In this document: positions 1-11,652 of the stretch, one piece after another
Layout of the letters: each line of letters begins with the position of its first letter
How positions within the stretch are numbered: the stretch's first letter is position 1
Assembly: GCA_022432975.1 (NCBI GenBank)
Contig: CM039502.1
Coordinates: forward strand, 2,284,375 to 2,348,374
Reading direction: 5' to 3'
Origin: Begonia masoniana
Lineage: Eukaryota; Streptophyta; Magnoliopsida; Cucurbitales; Begoniaceae
DNA: 64,000 bases
Made by a program: the position numbers and the translations under genes
Notes under the pieces: generated by a model
The model's database searches: none
What the model was told of the DNA's origin: nothing
Seen by the model: the letters and a program-made list of their open reading frames with translations, nothing else

Positions 1-1342
1 CCCTCTCCAGACCAATCTCCCGGAACTTGACCTCCAGCTCCGAGTATGGAGTTTTTGGATCCAATGTGTTTAGATACTCCTCTGCTTTCCTCAGCACGTG
101 CTGCAGAACGTCGAGGTTCTGAATTTTATCATTCAGCATCATCGTCTGCATTTTCAAGATTCAAATTCCATGAGTAGATGATCGATTTCATTTCTTTCAC
201 AGATTTGACCTAATTTCAATCCAGAAGGTTTATTATCTTTCGACAATAAAAGGAACGAATGAATCTGGAGAGGCTTGTACCTTGCCCTTGTAGCAGTGAA
301 CGCGGAGGAATTCAAGCAGCGGGTGCATGCTTTCTTTACCATGGAAGAGTTTCGCAGAGAGATGACGGTTGAGGAACTCAACCCCATTTCCGATCGACTT
401 GGACAGTGTCGGCCGGGGAAAAGAAGAGGTAAATGGCTCAAAATCCAGCTCAAGCACAAAGTTTCCATTCGAGCTGCATTACAAAACCCCCCACTCTCTT
501 CAATTATCACCTTAAGTTCAGAGCAGAAACCAGAATCCAAACCCTAACCCCAAAAGACGGCCATACCTTCCATCCACCAGCTCCTCCTTAAATCGCAAAT
601 AATCCGCCGGTTGCAGCTCCTCGACGTGAAGCGCCTGCACGTTCACTCGAACATATTCCCACACACCAGGCCTCGGCCGCACAGCCAGGGCGACCCATGG
701 GGGTAACACAATCGCTTCCTGAAATCACCAAAATCATCAAATCAAAAGAAAGCTACCAGTTCCAAAAGATTCGCGCATAAACAAACCTTTTCTCACCTGA
801 GCAGATCTGAGAACTTCTCCGAAAGCACCGTCGACCAGTTTCTTCCTGTTTCCTTCAGGAATCGCTTCCAACTCTGCCAAGATCTGATGATGTTGCAGAA
901 TCCCTTTGCCCTTACCTTCAACCCTGAAAAAACCAAAACCTTCTCACCTCCTCACTCTGATAACACAATCTAACAATCTTATGTATGACCAAACAAAATG
1001 CAGAATCTCGTCTTTGTTTTATAATTAATTATTAATTCCAGCATTAATGTAAACCTTATTATAAAACATCAGCTCTGTCACAAAATCAGAATAATTAGAA
1101 GAACGAATATGCGAATTTTACGTAAGTAAGAACAAGTCATAATCGATGCATATTACAAGAATCATAATTTATGTCGTCACGTATGTTGCACTGTAAAATT
1201 CTGCTTGTGATCCCGATCGGTTGGGTCAACACAAATTAACAGACCTGGAAAGGAGGGTCACGATATCGACTCGGCAGTCGGAGATAGTCGAGTCCAGCCG
1301 CTCGCGAATGCTGCGACCGCCCGTTAGCACCAATTCAGCCAT
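1..1342 (-). CDS. SUS: Sucrose synthase, 5' part (gene continues past left edge)
   Basis: Sucrose synthase reversibly cleaves sucrose with UDP to UDP-glucose and fructose in the cytosol, supplying sugar nucleotide for cell wall and starch. Five coding exons are visible: 1342-1245, 923-797, 718-567, 473-281 and 145-1. Together they encode about 238 N-terminal residues in continuous phase. The start is MAELVLTGG, followed by RSIRERLDS, which contains the serine that is phosphorylated in this family. Diagnostic family strings include [39 protein letters not shown] and [15 protein letters not shown]. The glycosyltransferase domains lie outside the window. A splice acceptor just upstream (around 1373) implies an intron in the 5' leader, as is usual for plant SUS genes. 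The sequence looks closer to the SUS1 group than SUS2/3 (inference). Confidence 0.95.
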
Positions 1343-1662
1343 TTTTTTATGGAGTCGAGCAAACTACTTCACCTGCAAAAAAAAAACAAAAGGTTAATGG
1401 AGTTTGGGTAGGTAATTAGCAGAAAGTCAAACTTCTTAATGCCAATAGCAGATTAAGATGTCAATTATACTAATAAAGTAGGTTGATCTGTTATCGTAGT
1501 GTTTGTTAGAGGGGCAGATCAAGCGTCAGACTGAAAGGACGATGATATGACGGAGAGAAGGTCTGCAACTAGAGAAGAGAGATAATGGAGAAGACAATGG
1601 CGAGAGATCAGGGTTTACAGCAGAAAGACTGACCTCGAGCAAGAAAAATGGCCGACGATCAA

Positions 1663-2427
1663 GGCGTAGAAAGTAGGTGAAGTTGGAAAAGAAAAATCAG
1701 ATGCTTTGAACCTAAAAGGAAGAAACTTTCAGGGGGAAAGTAAGAAAAACGAAACTTACGTGAAAGAGAAGAAGAAACAGAGACGAAAAAGGAAAGCAAA
1801 ACGTAGAAAAATGGAAGAAACGGAGGAGAACTGAGATGTGGTGATATCTTGCAAGCAACTATCGAAATTTATAGGCCAATGGGAGAAGAGTCTCAAGGAA
1901 TTCTCGATCATCTACCATGGCTAGACTAGAAATGTACGGACGTATCTATGTATGTATGTATACATGGATGGATGGATGGATGGTGTCTGTTGAATTATTG
2001 GAGCCATGTGTTTGGTGCTTGTATAGGCGTAGAAAGTAGGTGAAGTTGGAAAAGAAAAATCAGATGCTTTGAACCTAAAAGGAAGAAACTTTCAGGGGGA
2101 ATAAAAAAAGGCGGAAACGAGAAAAACAGAGGACGAAAGTAAGAAAAACGAAACTTACGTGAAAGAGAAGAAGAAACAGAGACGAAAAAGGAAAGCAAAA
2201 CGTAGAAAAATGGAAGAAATGAACTGAGATGTGGTGATATCTTGCAAGCAACTATCGAAATTTATAGGCCAATGGGAGAAGAGTCTCAAGGAATTCTCGA
2301 TCATCTACCATGGCTAGACTAGAAATGTACGGACGTATCTATGTATGTATGTATGTATGTATACATGGATGGATGGATGGATGGATGTGTCTGTTGAATT
2401 ATTTGAGCCTGGTTTGGTGCTTGTAAA
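1663..2427. repeat. Tandem duplication upstream of sucrose synthase
   Basis: A block starting at 1663 (GGCGTAGAAAGTAGG) is repeated from 2026 with a period of 363 bp. The two copies match almost throughout. The second copy carries about 35 extra bases near 2101-2135, and the first carries a short extra stretch near 1819. Both copies end in short ATGT and GGAT microsatellites (about 1947-1982 and 2340-2385). The block lies 320-1085 bp upstream of the SUS start codon, so it falls in the leader intron, first exon or promoter. Confidence 0.9.
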
Positions 2428-3560
2428 CCAGTCATGTCACTAATAAAGGAGCAAGAAAGACATGTAATTTCTGTTCATCTGAATATGATCCTCCCTTCCC
2501 GTGAAACTAGAAAACCAGACGTAACTATCAAACCCTCTCTCTCTCCAAAAGAAAGAGGGTGGATGGACGTTAATTAGAAGGGGCAGTAGGAGGATGGGGC
2601 CATTGGTAGGTGGACGAAAACGACGGCATTCGTCCTAATTTTACTCTTCTTTCCATGGCTACACTGTAAAATAACTTCATAACCACCTAAAGACCTTTCC
2701 TGCCAAAGAAAATATAATCAAAGACGACGAACCAGACCAACCTCCGACTGGAAAGTCAAAATCTAGAGAGAGAGAGAGAAGAATGGATGCCGGATGGAGA
2801 AAAGAGGAGAGAGGAGGTCTCCATTTATAGGAGTGGAAAGATATACATGCCATTAAAAGGCCATTGTTTCAGCTCAAGCTTTATCACACCTCCTTTAAGA
2901 GATACCCCAACTTTTTTACTGAGCAACCCTAATTTTTTCCAGTTGTCAACCACCATCATCTTCCCCCCCCGACCTAACTCCATTGTTGTCAAGAAATGAG
3001 CTCTGAAGGTCTAATCTGTCACATGATTACACACACCCTGACATACCTGATGTCTACGTGATGATGGTGCAATCCACTGATAAAAATTATTCAAAGCAAT
3101 GCGACTAAAGGCCTTGGAACGATGGTACGAGTGTCACGACCCTAGAACAGTTCTACTACCCACTTTATAATTTAATCACTTTTTTGATTCGATAATTCAC
3201 TTTAATTAGATAATATATTCAATAAATAAAGCTTTATTGGGGTTCAATACAAACTACACAGATGGTTGGCTTTGAACGTATCTCATGATCCCAAAACTGT
3301 TATCTTTTATTCCATGTATTCTACTTTAGAACTTTTCTCTTTTAATTTCATTTAATTTCGATTTACTTTATTTTATTTTCAAGAGTTTTAATGAGAATTC
3401 ATGATATATAGATTTATTATGTATGGTTAATACTAGGGTTATTCTCTATTCTTATCTTCTGGCACGACACTTATTAATTAATATAATTTATCACATTAAT
3501 TACATCAATTAATTAGTGTCACGTGAGTATGTAATAATATAAAATAAATGTATCATGAGA

Positions 3561-3748
3561 GATGCTACGTTTACTTTCTTATTATGCACTTTATAGACAT
3601 ACTTGTTGACATGTCAAACAATGATTGATGCAATTAATGCAATGACTTAGTTTGTTACATTAATTGCATCTTAATTGCACCAATCATTATTTGTCAAGTC
3701 AATCAGTATGTTTGAAAAACAGAATAAGAGAATAAACGAAACATTATT
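3561..3748. mobile_element. MITE-like inverted-repeat element
   Basis: The left half (CGTTTACTTTCTTATT, then ACATACTTGTTGACATGTCAA and AATGATTGATGCAATTAAT) reads as an imperfect inverted copy of the right half. The reverse complement of the right end gives CGTTTATTCTCTTATT, ACATACTGATTGACTTGAC and AATGATTGGTGCAATTAA. The element has no coding capacity and is about 190 bp. The same words occur in the element at 5967-6117, which suggests one family. The exact ends and the target duplication are not certain. Confidence 0.7.
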
Positions 3749-5966
3749 CATTTTGTATTCCTTTATTACTAAATTTTGAGGTGTCATTTGATGATGTCCT
3801 ACCAAACTTCAACTAAATTATGTTGTTCTTAATAGAACAACAACATTGTGTGTCAACATTTGCATAATGTAAATATATTTTTATGTACAGAAAAGATCAA
3901 ATATAATAATTTTTAGTTGCAAATTAGTATGATCGTATTCACCTCTTGTTTAATTCAACAAATAATGGAAACCATATGAATCAACCAAATAAACAAGTAC
4001 TACAAAATACGATACATCAAAATGTCACATGACCCAAAAAACTCCCACTAGAAACAATAAGTTAGTCTTTTCTTAAATTCTATCGAACCGAAAAACAAAC
4101 TAAATATTCAGGTATACTAAAAATAGATTATGAAAGTTGAACCTATAAATGTATAGCTGGAATAGCCATTAACTTTACGTTAAATTCAGCTGAAATCACA
4201 GAAGGAATCACTGTCAAATCGTATCATTCTTTAAAGTAATCTCTCCTTTTTTTTCTCTTTGATTTTCTAATTTAACTCGTTTAATTATTTTGAATTAATT
4301 TTTTAATCAAATGGTATGGTTCCAAGTGTAAAAAAAACCCAATAAATATTGTTTTACTTTTAAATGGCGCCTGATAAATGGATTGGAATTGGGTGGATTT
4401 TAAGAGGAATGGCAGATATGATTCGAAGAATATTAGGTAACCATTAATACCACCAATCATGACATGCCACCTCTCATTATTCCTTCTTCCACCGACAACC
4501 TCATCTTCTAGATCTCATTTTTACCACAATGTTTAGGGTTAGGTTAGGAATATTAATCTTAGAGTTGTTCATTAGTGACATATTAGGGCTTAAGACCGTT
4601 TGACCTAATTTGCAATCTTAGTCTAGATTTCTTAAGTTTTACGTCACATTCCATGAAATTTTCATGGCGCGATGTATTGTCTATTTTCGCTTAAATTCAG
4701 ATAAATAAGATTTTGATGATCAAATCATTTAATTTTACAATATATATTATTTCTTGTTATGACGTTGATTAATTGATTTAATTAATATTTTATTTTTAAT
4801 TATTTATAATTGATCTTAATTATTATATCAATTATTAGAGTGTCAAGTCATAAAAATTAGAATTTAAATTTATATGCGTTAAATAAATAATTATTTTAAA
4901 GATAGTTTCAAGAATAATTAAAAAATCTAATTATCTTAAATGACCAAATTAAAATCATTAAATTTAATATTAATGATTTTTGATTTTATCAAAAAAATTA
5001 TAGATGACAAAATGAATTAAATTTTTTTAAAATTATAAATTAAAATAGTTAAATACGATTCGTTTTATGGTCCTTGCTGTTCATCCGGACATGTACTATT
5101 ATCTGGTCCAGATAGTAGTGGATTATCTACGCAGACGGTGGGGCCGACTGTCCTATTGGATGAGTGTATGTGGGACCACTCCAACCTGTCATGTACAGCT
5201 GGACAGTCAGATTTGATTTTTGTTTTTGTCGTCTTTTAAGCCCTTAATTTATTTTTGTTTTAATATATTTACTAGGAGCAAAATGGACGGAGAAAATAAA
5301 TAAATCATGACCGTTAGATTAAGGAGATGATTGTTGCCCCACCAATTAAAATCATGATTGGGGGGGTCCTGGCGGCTGGCGCAATTAATTATGCATTTAA
5401 GGTTTCCACTGTTCACTTTTTTTTCTATTTGGATATACATCTCTTATTGTTATTATTATTATTATTTTATGTTTATGTGTATTGTGTAGATAGATTTAGT
5501 TGACTTTGTTACAACATGAGTACTGACCTCACACGATGCATTGTTACGTATTTGACTTAATTTATATATTTGGTATATGAGGTAGACGCACCTTGGTTGA
5601 TCTTAATGTCTAAATTGTACATAATTTTTGTGTTGGTGTGATGCATATCAAGCAACAATGGCATTTTGGTTAGATGTGATCTATGTTGCCGGAGACACTA
5701 AGAATCCAATGTCAATATCTTTCTATTGTGATGCATTTCTCTCAAGCGTGTGATTTCGCGACATAAGTGCGGGCTCTGTTGTGGAAGCACGTGGATTTGA
5801 GTGACCACTTGCGAATGGATTAGTCGAAAATGCTTTCGGGCATGAACTTACGCGACTTAAGTGCAGATGTTGACCGAACAAATTTTTAATGAAAAACTGA
5901 ACAACAATTTTTGTTTTGTAAAGAGAGCATAATTAAGGACAATTATGTTAACAAACATAGTTTGAA

Positions 5967-6117
5967 TAATGCTATGTTTAACTTCTTATTCTACTATCTT
6001 AAAATACTTATGACTTGTCAAATAATTATTGGTGCAATAAAGGTATTTTATATTAATTGCACTAATTATTACTTGATACGTCAGCATGTATTTTAAGATG
6101 ATAAACGTAACATTACT
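5967..6117. mobile_element. MITE-like inverted-repeat element, same family as 3561-3748
   Basis: The left end (ATGCTATGTTTAACTTCTTATT, followed by GACTTGTCAAATAATTATTG) pairs imperfectly with the right end, whose reverse complement reads AATGTTACGTTTATCATCTT, then GACGTATCAAGTAATAATTAG. The two halves fold into a hairpin of about 150 bp. The shared motifs (AATGTTACGTTTA-like ends and a TTGTCAAATAATNATTGGTGCAAT-like core) link it to the element at 3561. Confidence 0.7.
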
Positions 6118-6177
6118 CAACATATTTTAAGGTAATTTGTTAATAGCCTTGTAGTTTGAGGTTTTTTTTTTTTTTGT

Positions 6178-6784
6178 TAATTACTTTTTATTATTATTAT
6201 TTTATGTTGATGTGCAGATAGATTTAGTTGACTTTGTCAGAGAGTTAAATTTCAAAGAATGAAGTTTAAAATTGGATAATGCAATTAAGAAGAATAGACG
6301 CTTAACAACTAAAACTATCTCATTGAAGACTTTTGGATCAAAATTAAATTAGAGTATATGTTAAGCTACTTGTGACTTTCTCTCTCTTTCAACCAAACTT
6401 CTGACTCTTCCCCATTATTTTTCTTTATCTCTCTAGATAGATTGATTTGTGTCTCCACGTGCCTAATCATAATTTTTTTTTAAATTACTTTTTATTATTA
6501 TTATTTTATGTTGATGTGCAGATAGATTTAGTTGACTTTGTCAGAGAGTTAAATTTCAAAGGATGAAGTTTAAATTGGATAATGCAATTAAGAAGAATAG
6601 ACGCTTAACAACTAAAACTATCTCATTGAAGACTTTTGGATCAAAATTAAAATTAGAGTATATGTTAAGCTACTTGTGACTTTCTCTCTCTTTCAACCAA
6701 ACTTCTGACTCTTCCCCATTATTTTTCTTTATCTCTCTAGATAGATTGATTTGTGTCTCCACGTGCCTAATCATAATTTTTTTT
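6178..6784. repeat. Tandem direct repeat, A1 and A2 copies (about 304 bp each)
   Basis: A unit running from TTACTTTTTATTATTATTAT to CACGTGCCTAATCATAA plus a T tract occurs at 6178-6480 and again at 6481-6784. The copies differ at only a few positions (for example AAAGAATGAAG against AAAGGATGAAG). A third copy, A3, lies at about 7175-7455 and matches A2 better than A1. A partial older relative is visible at about 5449-5513. No coding content was seen. Confidence 0.9.
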
Positions 6785-7173
6785 TTTTATGATTTCTAAT
6801 CAAATTTCAAACTCTTTTGATCTCTTAATCTTTGGAAAGAAGATTGAGCAACTTCAAAATTGAGTTTAAATTGTTGATGAGTTAGAAATCATGTTAAAAC
6901 AACATGGTAAACATGTTAGATTTAATAAATAAATTAATGATAATGAGTAAATTACTGATAAATTAAATGACTTATATGCAAATGACTCCAAATATTATGG
7001 TCAAATTATACTTTTAACTTTATTTTATAATAAAATGGAATTTACAAAATTACATTGGAAGGTACTTGCGAAACGATTACACGTGAATGAGTAATCTTCT
7101 AAAATACGAAGCACTAAAGTATAATAGATCACAATTCTTTCGCCTTATTATGTTCTCGAAGTTAATGCATATT
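6785..7173. repeat. Direct repeat block B1 (second copy at 8232-8622)
   Basis: The block runs from TTTATGATTTCTAATCAAAT to GTTAATGCATATTC. By eye it is identical to the block at 8232-8622, about 390 bp with no difference found. Here it is flanked by repeat A2 on the left and A3 on the right, joined through T tracts. No coding content was seen. Confidence 0.9.
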
Positions 7174-7174
7174 C

Positions 7175-7455
7175 TTATTATTTTATGTTGATGTGCAGAT
7201 AGATTTAGTTGACTTTGTCAGAGAGTTAAATTTCAAAGGATGAAGTTTAAATTGGATAATGCAATTAAGAAGAATAGACGCTTAACAACTAAAACTATCT
7301 CATTGAAGACTTTTGGATCAAAATTAAAATTAGAGTATATGTTAAGCTACTTGTGACTTTCTCTCTCTTTCAACCAAACTTCTGACTCTTCCCCATTATT
7401 TTTCTTTATCTCTCTAGATAGATTGATTTGTGTCTCCACGTGCCTAATCATAATT
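7175..7455. repeat. Direct repeat A3
   Basis: Third copy of the unit at 6178-6784, from TTATTATTTTATGTTGATG to CACGTGCCTAATCATAA, followed by a T tract of about 26 bases. It lacks only the first dozen or so bases of the unit and is nearly identical to A2. Confidence 0.88.
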
Positions 7456-7741
7456 TTTTTTTTTTTTTTTTTTTTTTTTTGTTACCGGAGCTGAATGGTT
7501 TCTGATCAGTTCTCGTGGATTGCAAGATAAATGATCGGTCGGAGATTCGACTGACACCCCCCACTTCCTTCAATGATTTTGATTTGCTTTCATCGTCGAC
7601 ACACCGAAAGAAACTTGACTGCATTCCCATATTCGACCAATATAAGTGGCTTAGTACGGTGTTCACGTGTAATTAATTTCGATATATTAGTTCAAATTCT
7701 ATTGTATTTTTTGTTGCACGTAGCATTGATGGGTTTACCCT

Positions 7742-7907
7742 TTCATTTTATACTCTAATCATGTGTGTGATGTTTAAACGTCATTCGCTGGTCGATAATA
7801 TTATTATAGTATAATATAAATAATCTAATTAATAGATTAATTTTTTTTAATGAATTAATGACATATTAGTATCACACGTAAGATTAAAGTATAAATATAA
7901 CATTATT
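7742..7907. mobile_element. Short inverted-repeat (MITE-like) sequence
   Basis: TTTATACTCTAATCATGTGTGTGAT near 7746 pairs with the right side near 7870-7896, whose reverse complement reads TTTATACTTTAATCTTACGTG. Between the arms lies a very AT-rich, partly self-complementary core. There is no coding capacity. It could be a distant relative of the other small elements here. Confidence 0.5.
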
Positions 7908-8231
7908 AATGTATCTGCCACCAAAGTGGCTTTCTAGATCTGCAAGTCTCTCATTTTGCACGTGGCTAGGGAGTAGGTTTCCGAACTTCTTCTCATTATG
8001 CTCGCACGTAAAGATCTTCAACACTTGAATCATTTTTTGATCAAGTCCTACATTATGAATTCATTATTTGCTGCATAGACTCGTGTATATATATATAAAC
8101 CAGTTAAGCACTTATTCAAACAAATAATTACATTCACTGTCAAACAATTATATTTAATATCAATTAAACTAACACGTGTATGCGACATTTTCTGTTTAAT
8201 CAGCTGTTTTAATATAATTTCTAATTTTTTT

Positions 8232-8622
8232 TTTTATGATTTCTAATCAAATTTCAAACTCTTTTGATCTCTTAATCTTTGGAAAGAAGATTGAGCAACT
8301 TCAAAATTGAGTTTAAATTGTTGATGAGTTAGAAATCATGTTAAAACAACATGGTAAACATGTTAGATTTAATAAATAAATTAATGATAATGAGTAAATT
8401 ACTGATAAATTAAATGACTTATATGCAAATGACTCCAAATATTATGGTCAAATTATACTTTTAACTTTATTTTATAATAAAATGGAATTTACAAAATTAC
8501 ATTGGAAGGTACTTGCGAAACGATTACACGTGAATGAGTAATCTTCTAAAATACGAAGCACTAAAGTATAATAGATCACAATTCTTTCGCCTTATTATGT
8601 TCTCGAAGTTAATGCATATTCG
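8232..8622. repeat. Direct repeat block B2
   Basis: Copy of the block at 6785-7173, with no difference found by eye over about 390 bp. About 775 bp of single-copy sequence separates it from repeat A3, whereas B1 directly abuts A2. The duplication must therefore have been accompanied by a deletion, or by an insertion of this spacer. Confidence 0.9.
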
Positions 8623-9081
8623 TTATTATTCATATCTTAAATCATATATTTTTTTTTTTGTAAAATTTGATAACATAAATAATAATAAGATATTACGAGA
8701 ATTTTAGTTAGAAAATTAGAACTTTATGTTTTATATTGAAAGATAAATAAATTATAAACATTAAAATGTCGTCCGTCAGTGGTTAATTTGTTAAAAATCT
8801 ATATGTTAAGGGAGATATTGTTGATATAAAAAACTTTAAGGTCCAACTCGTTAATACCCTAATTAAAAGTGATATTTACGCTAATAAATATCTCATTGTA
8901 ATTAATAAGAAGAGGAGGGGCAAAGTCGTCTTTCGCTCCAATCCCTAATTGCCAAACTCTCGCTCTGGACTAGGGTGCCCTAATAGAGTGAATTCCTGAT
9001 CTAGTGAACTTGTGGGCGAGGAAGGAAGACGAAAAGCCATTGCCGGTGCGCGAAAGGATATTAAACTTTACAGAAGAAACG

Positions 9082-11139
9082 ATGGGAAAAGAAGTCCTTA
9101 ACAAGAATCAACAGCTGCAGCTGCCACAGCAAACGTCGTACACGGTGGAGCAGATGATTGCCGTGAATCCCTACAACCCGGACATCCTTTCTGATCTCGA
9201 AAACTACGTTAACGAGCAGGTATCTCTCTCTCTCTCTCTCTGGACATTAAATCGGTACTGAATTCCTCTTGATCATCTCTTACAATTTCGTGCTTTCATC
9301 ATATGTTTTACTAGGTTGCATCTCAATCATACAGTCTGGACGCTAATCTATGCCTTCTTCGCCTATATCAGGTTTAACTTCCTCTTGTACATTAATACGC
9401 ACTGTTGATGTTGATGTTCGTGATATTGGTTAAGATGGCTAACTGTATAATTTGTAGAACTAATTGGCAGCGATTTTTTTTTTTTTTTTTTTTGCCTTAT
9501 GCAGTTTGAGCCGGAGCGAATGAGTACCCAGATAGTTGCACGCATTCTTGTTAAGGTTGAATGAATTTATATATTGAACTCTCTTTATTTTCACTTTCAA
9601 ATCTAAGGTGAGGCTGAATTTTGAAATGTTTCCTTCATTGGTTCTGCTGTGATCAGGCCTTGATGGCGATGCCAGCTCCTGATTTCAGTCTTTGCCTCTT
9701 TTTGATTCCTGAAAGAGTGGTAGTTTTCAATTTTCGCCTTTGGCTTTCGTTTCTTCTGTATTAAGTTTTTAGTTATACTGTCTGCCGTCTGGCTTTCATC
9801 CCCTGCATACTTGTTTTAGTTTTGGTATTATTACTGATTCTTTAATTACACTTCTGATAATTACTTGTCCCCTTGCAAATTATATTTTTTCCATTTTATC
9901 ATTTGATGTAATAATCAGCAAATGGAAGAGCAGTTCAAGATTCTGATTGTTCTTTCACACTACTTGGAGGTTGGCCTTTATCCTGTTCCCACTGCTCTCT
10001 TCTTCCAATAATTAAGTTTTCACTGAACACACAAGTTCATTAATACATTTTTTTTATGCATTAGACTGGACGGTTTCAACAATTCTGGGATGAAGCTGCT
10101 AAGAGCCGGAATATATTGGAAGCTGTGCCAGGTAAATGGGTTTTGTTTGAACAAAATTTGCTTTTTTTTTTTTTTTTTTTGTGTAATTTCTATTCACTTT
10201 AGTACTGAGAAAAGAAATTGGCTTTTAGTCTCTCATTTGATTGATTTCCAGTTATTGCTGTTTAGAGAGGCCAAATTTCTTGAAAAATTAATCACTTCCA
10301 ATTCATAGATGTCACTTGGAAGGGAGGATGACACGATTATTTTACAGCCAATTTACTTTTATTGACTATAAGGTGCAACTAGGAGTTATTGAATACTGAT
10401 TATTTTAGCATCCAATAATATAGCTTGTATGTATGTCTGAGATGTGCATGGACAAAGTTTCTGATTACTAAGCCTATGCTATTCGATTGAAGTCTCTCGT
10501 TATCTAGTTACTTTGGCTTACCATCTAATTTATTTGCAGGTTTCGAGCAAGCCATCCAAGCCTATGCAATTCACGTACTTTCCTTGACCTATCAAAAGAT
10601 CCCTAGGCCTGTACTGGCTGAGGTATATTTCTGAGTATGATTTGTAGGTTCTAGGAATTGCCTATTGGCTTCTAGATTTTGAGGATCTGAGTAACCATGG
10701 AAATGCTATCTTCTAATAGACCTCCGGTGAAATTCACTTATTCTAGAAGAAAAGAAACAGGCAAGTAAACGATGTATGTAATAATGCTGAAGAACAATAG
10801 TTTAGAACTAGTAATAGTAATAATACCGTTGCCTATTTGAAGCGTTTAATCATCGTAGTTTTGCATGTTTATCGACCGTAGTTTGCTACTTAAGTTTATA
10901 ATAGATTGTCTTATATAAGAGCCATGGAAATTTTGCAGGCGATGAATATCGAGGGTCTATCTTTAGACAAATTCCTCGAGCACCAGGTGGCAAACTGTGG
11001 TTGGAATCTCGGAAAAGGTCAAGGGAAGAGCCAACTTATTATCTTACCCCGCAACGAATACAACCATCCTGAACTGAAGAACTCTGAAGATAACATCCAA
11101 TTAGAACTCGTCACCCGAATTTTCCCAATTCTCGGCTGA
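9082..11139 (+). CDS. eIF3k: Translation initiation factor eIF3 subunit K
   Basis: Eight exons (9082-9219, 9315-9371, 9505-9555, 9657-9719, 9919-9969, 10065-10131, 10540-10622, 10939-11139) give 711 nt, or 236 residues, the usual size for plant eIF3k. The protein is a small subunit of the eIF3 complex that binds the 40S ribosome during translation initiation. Family strings read across the exons include SYTVEQMIAVNPYNPDI, SDLENYVNEQ, ALMAMPAPDFSLCLFLIPE, LSHYLETGRFQQFWDEAA and the C-terminal TRIFPILG. The fold is the PCI-like CSN8/PSMD8/EIF3K domain. The start codon at 9082 (MGKEVLNKN) gives the expected short N-terminus. All introns are GT-AG. The gene converges on the SAC gene, with 513 bp between the two stop codons. 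Confidence 0.96.
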
Positions 11140-11652
11140 TACTAGTTTATGTGGATCATCACAATGGAGAAGCTGAATCTATTATGCTCCCGATTTCGGT
11201 CTCATCAAGTAATACTTCTGTTATTGTTGTCTTCCTTCAGGACGATTGGAGTCCATTTTTTTCACTGAACTGCCTAACTTTATATGGCTTGGAATTTGAC
11301 ATTTGTAGAATTTGATTTTGATGTTATGCAAGAAGAGACTATTAATTCATTCATAGAGAGCTGAAGCAAACGCTGATTACATGAAAGACATAAAGAATCA
11401 CTGACCAATAGTTCCAAGGGTGCTTTCACAATTTGAAGTAGTCTCATTATTCATTATTTACAAAAATTTAAAGGGGGGAAAAAAAAAACTTAAGATCCTT
11501 CAACTGCCAAAATTTCTCTGACGGATTTAATGATACATGCCATTATAGGGATTATAGCCACAGCCACAAGCCCCTCCAGCCTTTATTGTGCTCGCTAAAA
11601 TCTACATTCTACAACCACCATTTTATTTTGGGTCGAGGAGATGACCTGAATT
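11140..11652. other. Spacer between the convergent eIF3k and SAC genes
   Basis: This stretch should hold the 3' untranslated regions of both genes, running in opposite directions. No reading frame or repeat stands out. I did not pick a polyadenylation site with confidence. Confidence 0.6.

Larger units (their letters stand above)
2428..8960. other. AT-rich intergenic region with no gene seen
   Basis: No convincing coding region was found on either strand. The open frames here are short, low in complexity and match no family I recognise. The region holds the direct-repeat blocks and MITE-like elements listed separately, a GA-repeat stretch near 2765-2780 and long T tracts (near 6160-6173 and 7455-7480). 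The last 500 bp before 9082 should hold the eIF3k promoter, but I see no decisive motif. Confidence 0.7.

Noticed and set aside
154..540. 128-residue minus-strand frame at the left edge
   Set aside because: It reads through an intron of sucrose synthase and is in the wrong frame for the conserved exon at 473-281.
5090..5215. GC-richer patch that partly looks like an inverted repeat (CATCCGGACATGTAC, GTACAGCTGGACAG)
   Set aside because: Pairing is short and patchy, and the ends could not be defined, so no element is called.
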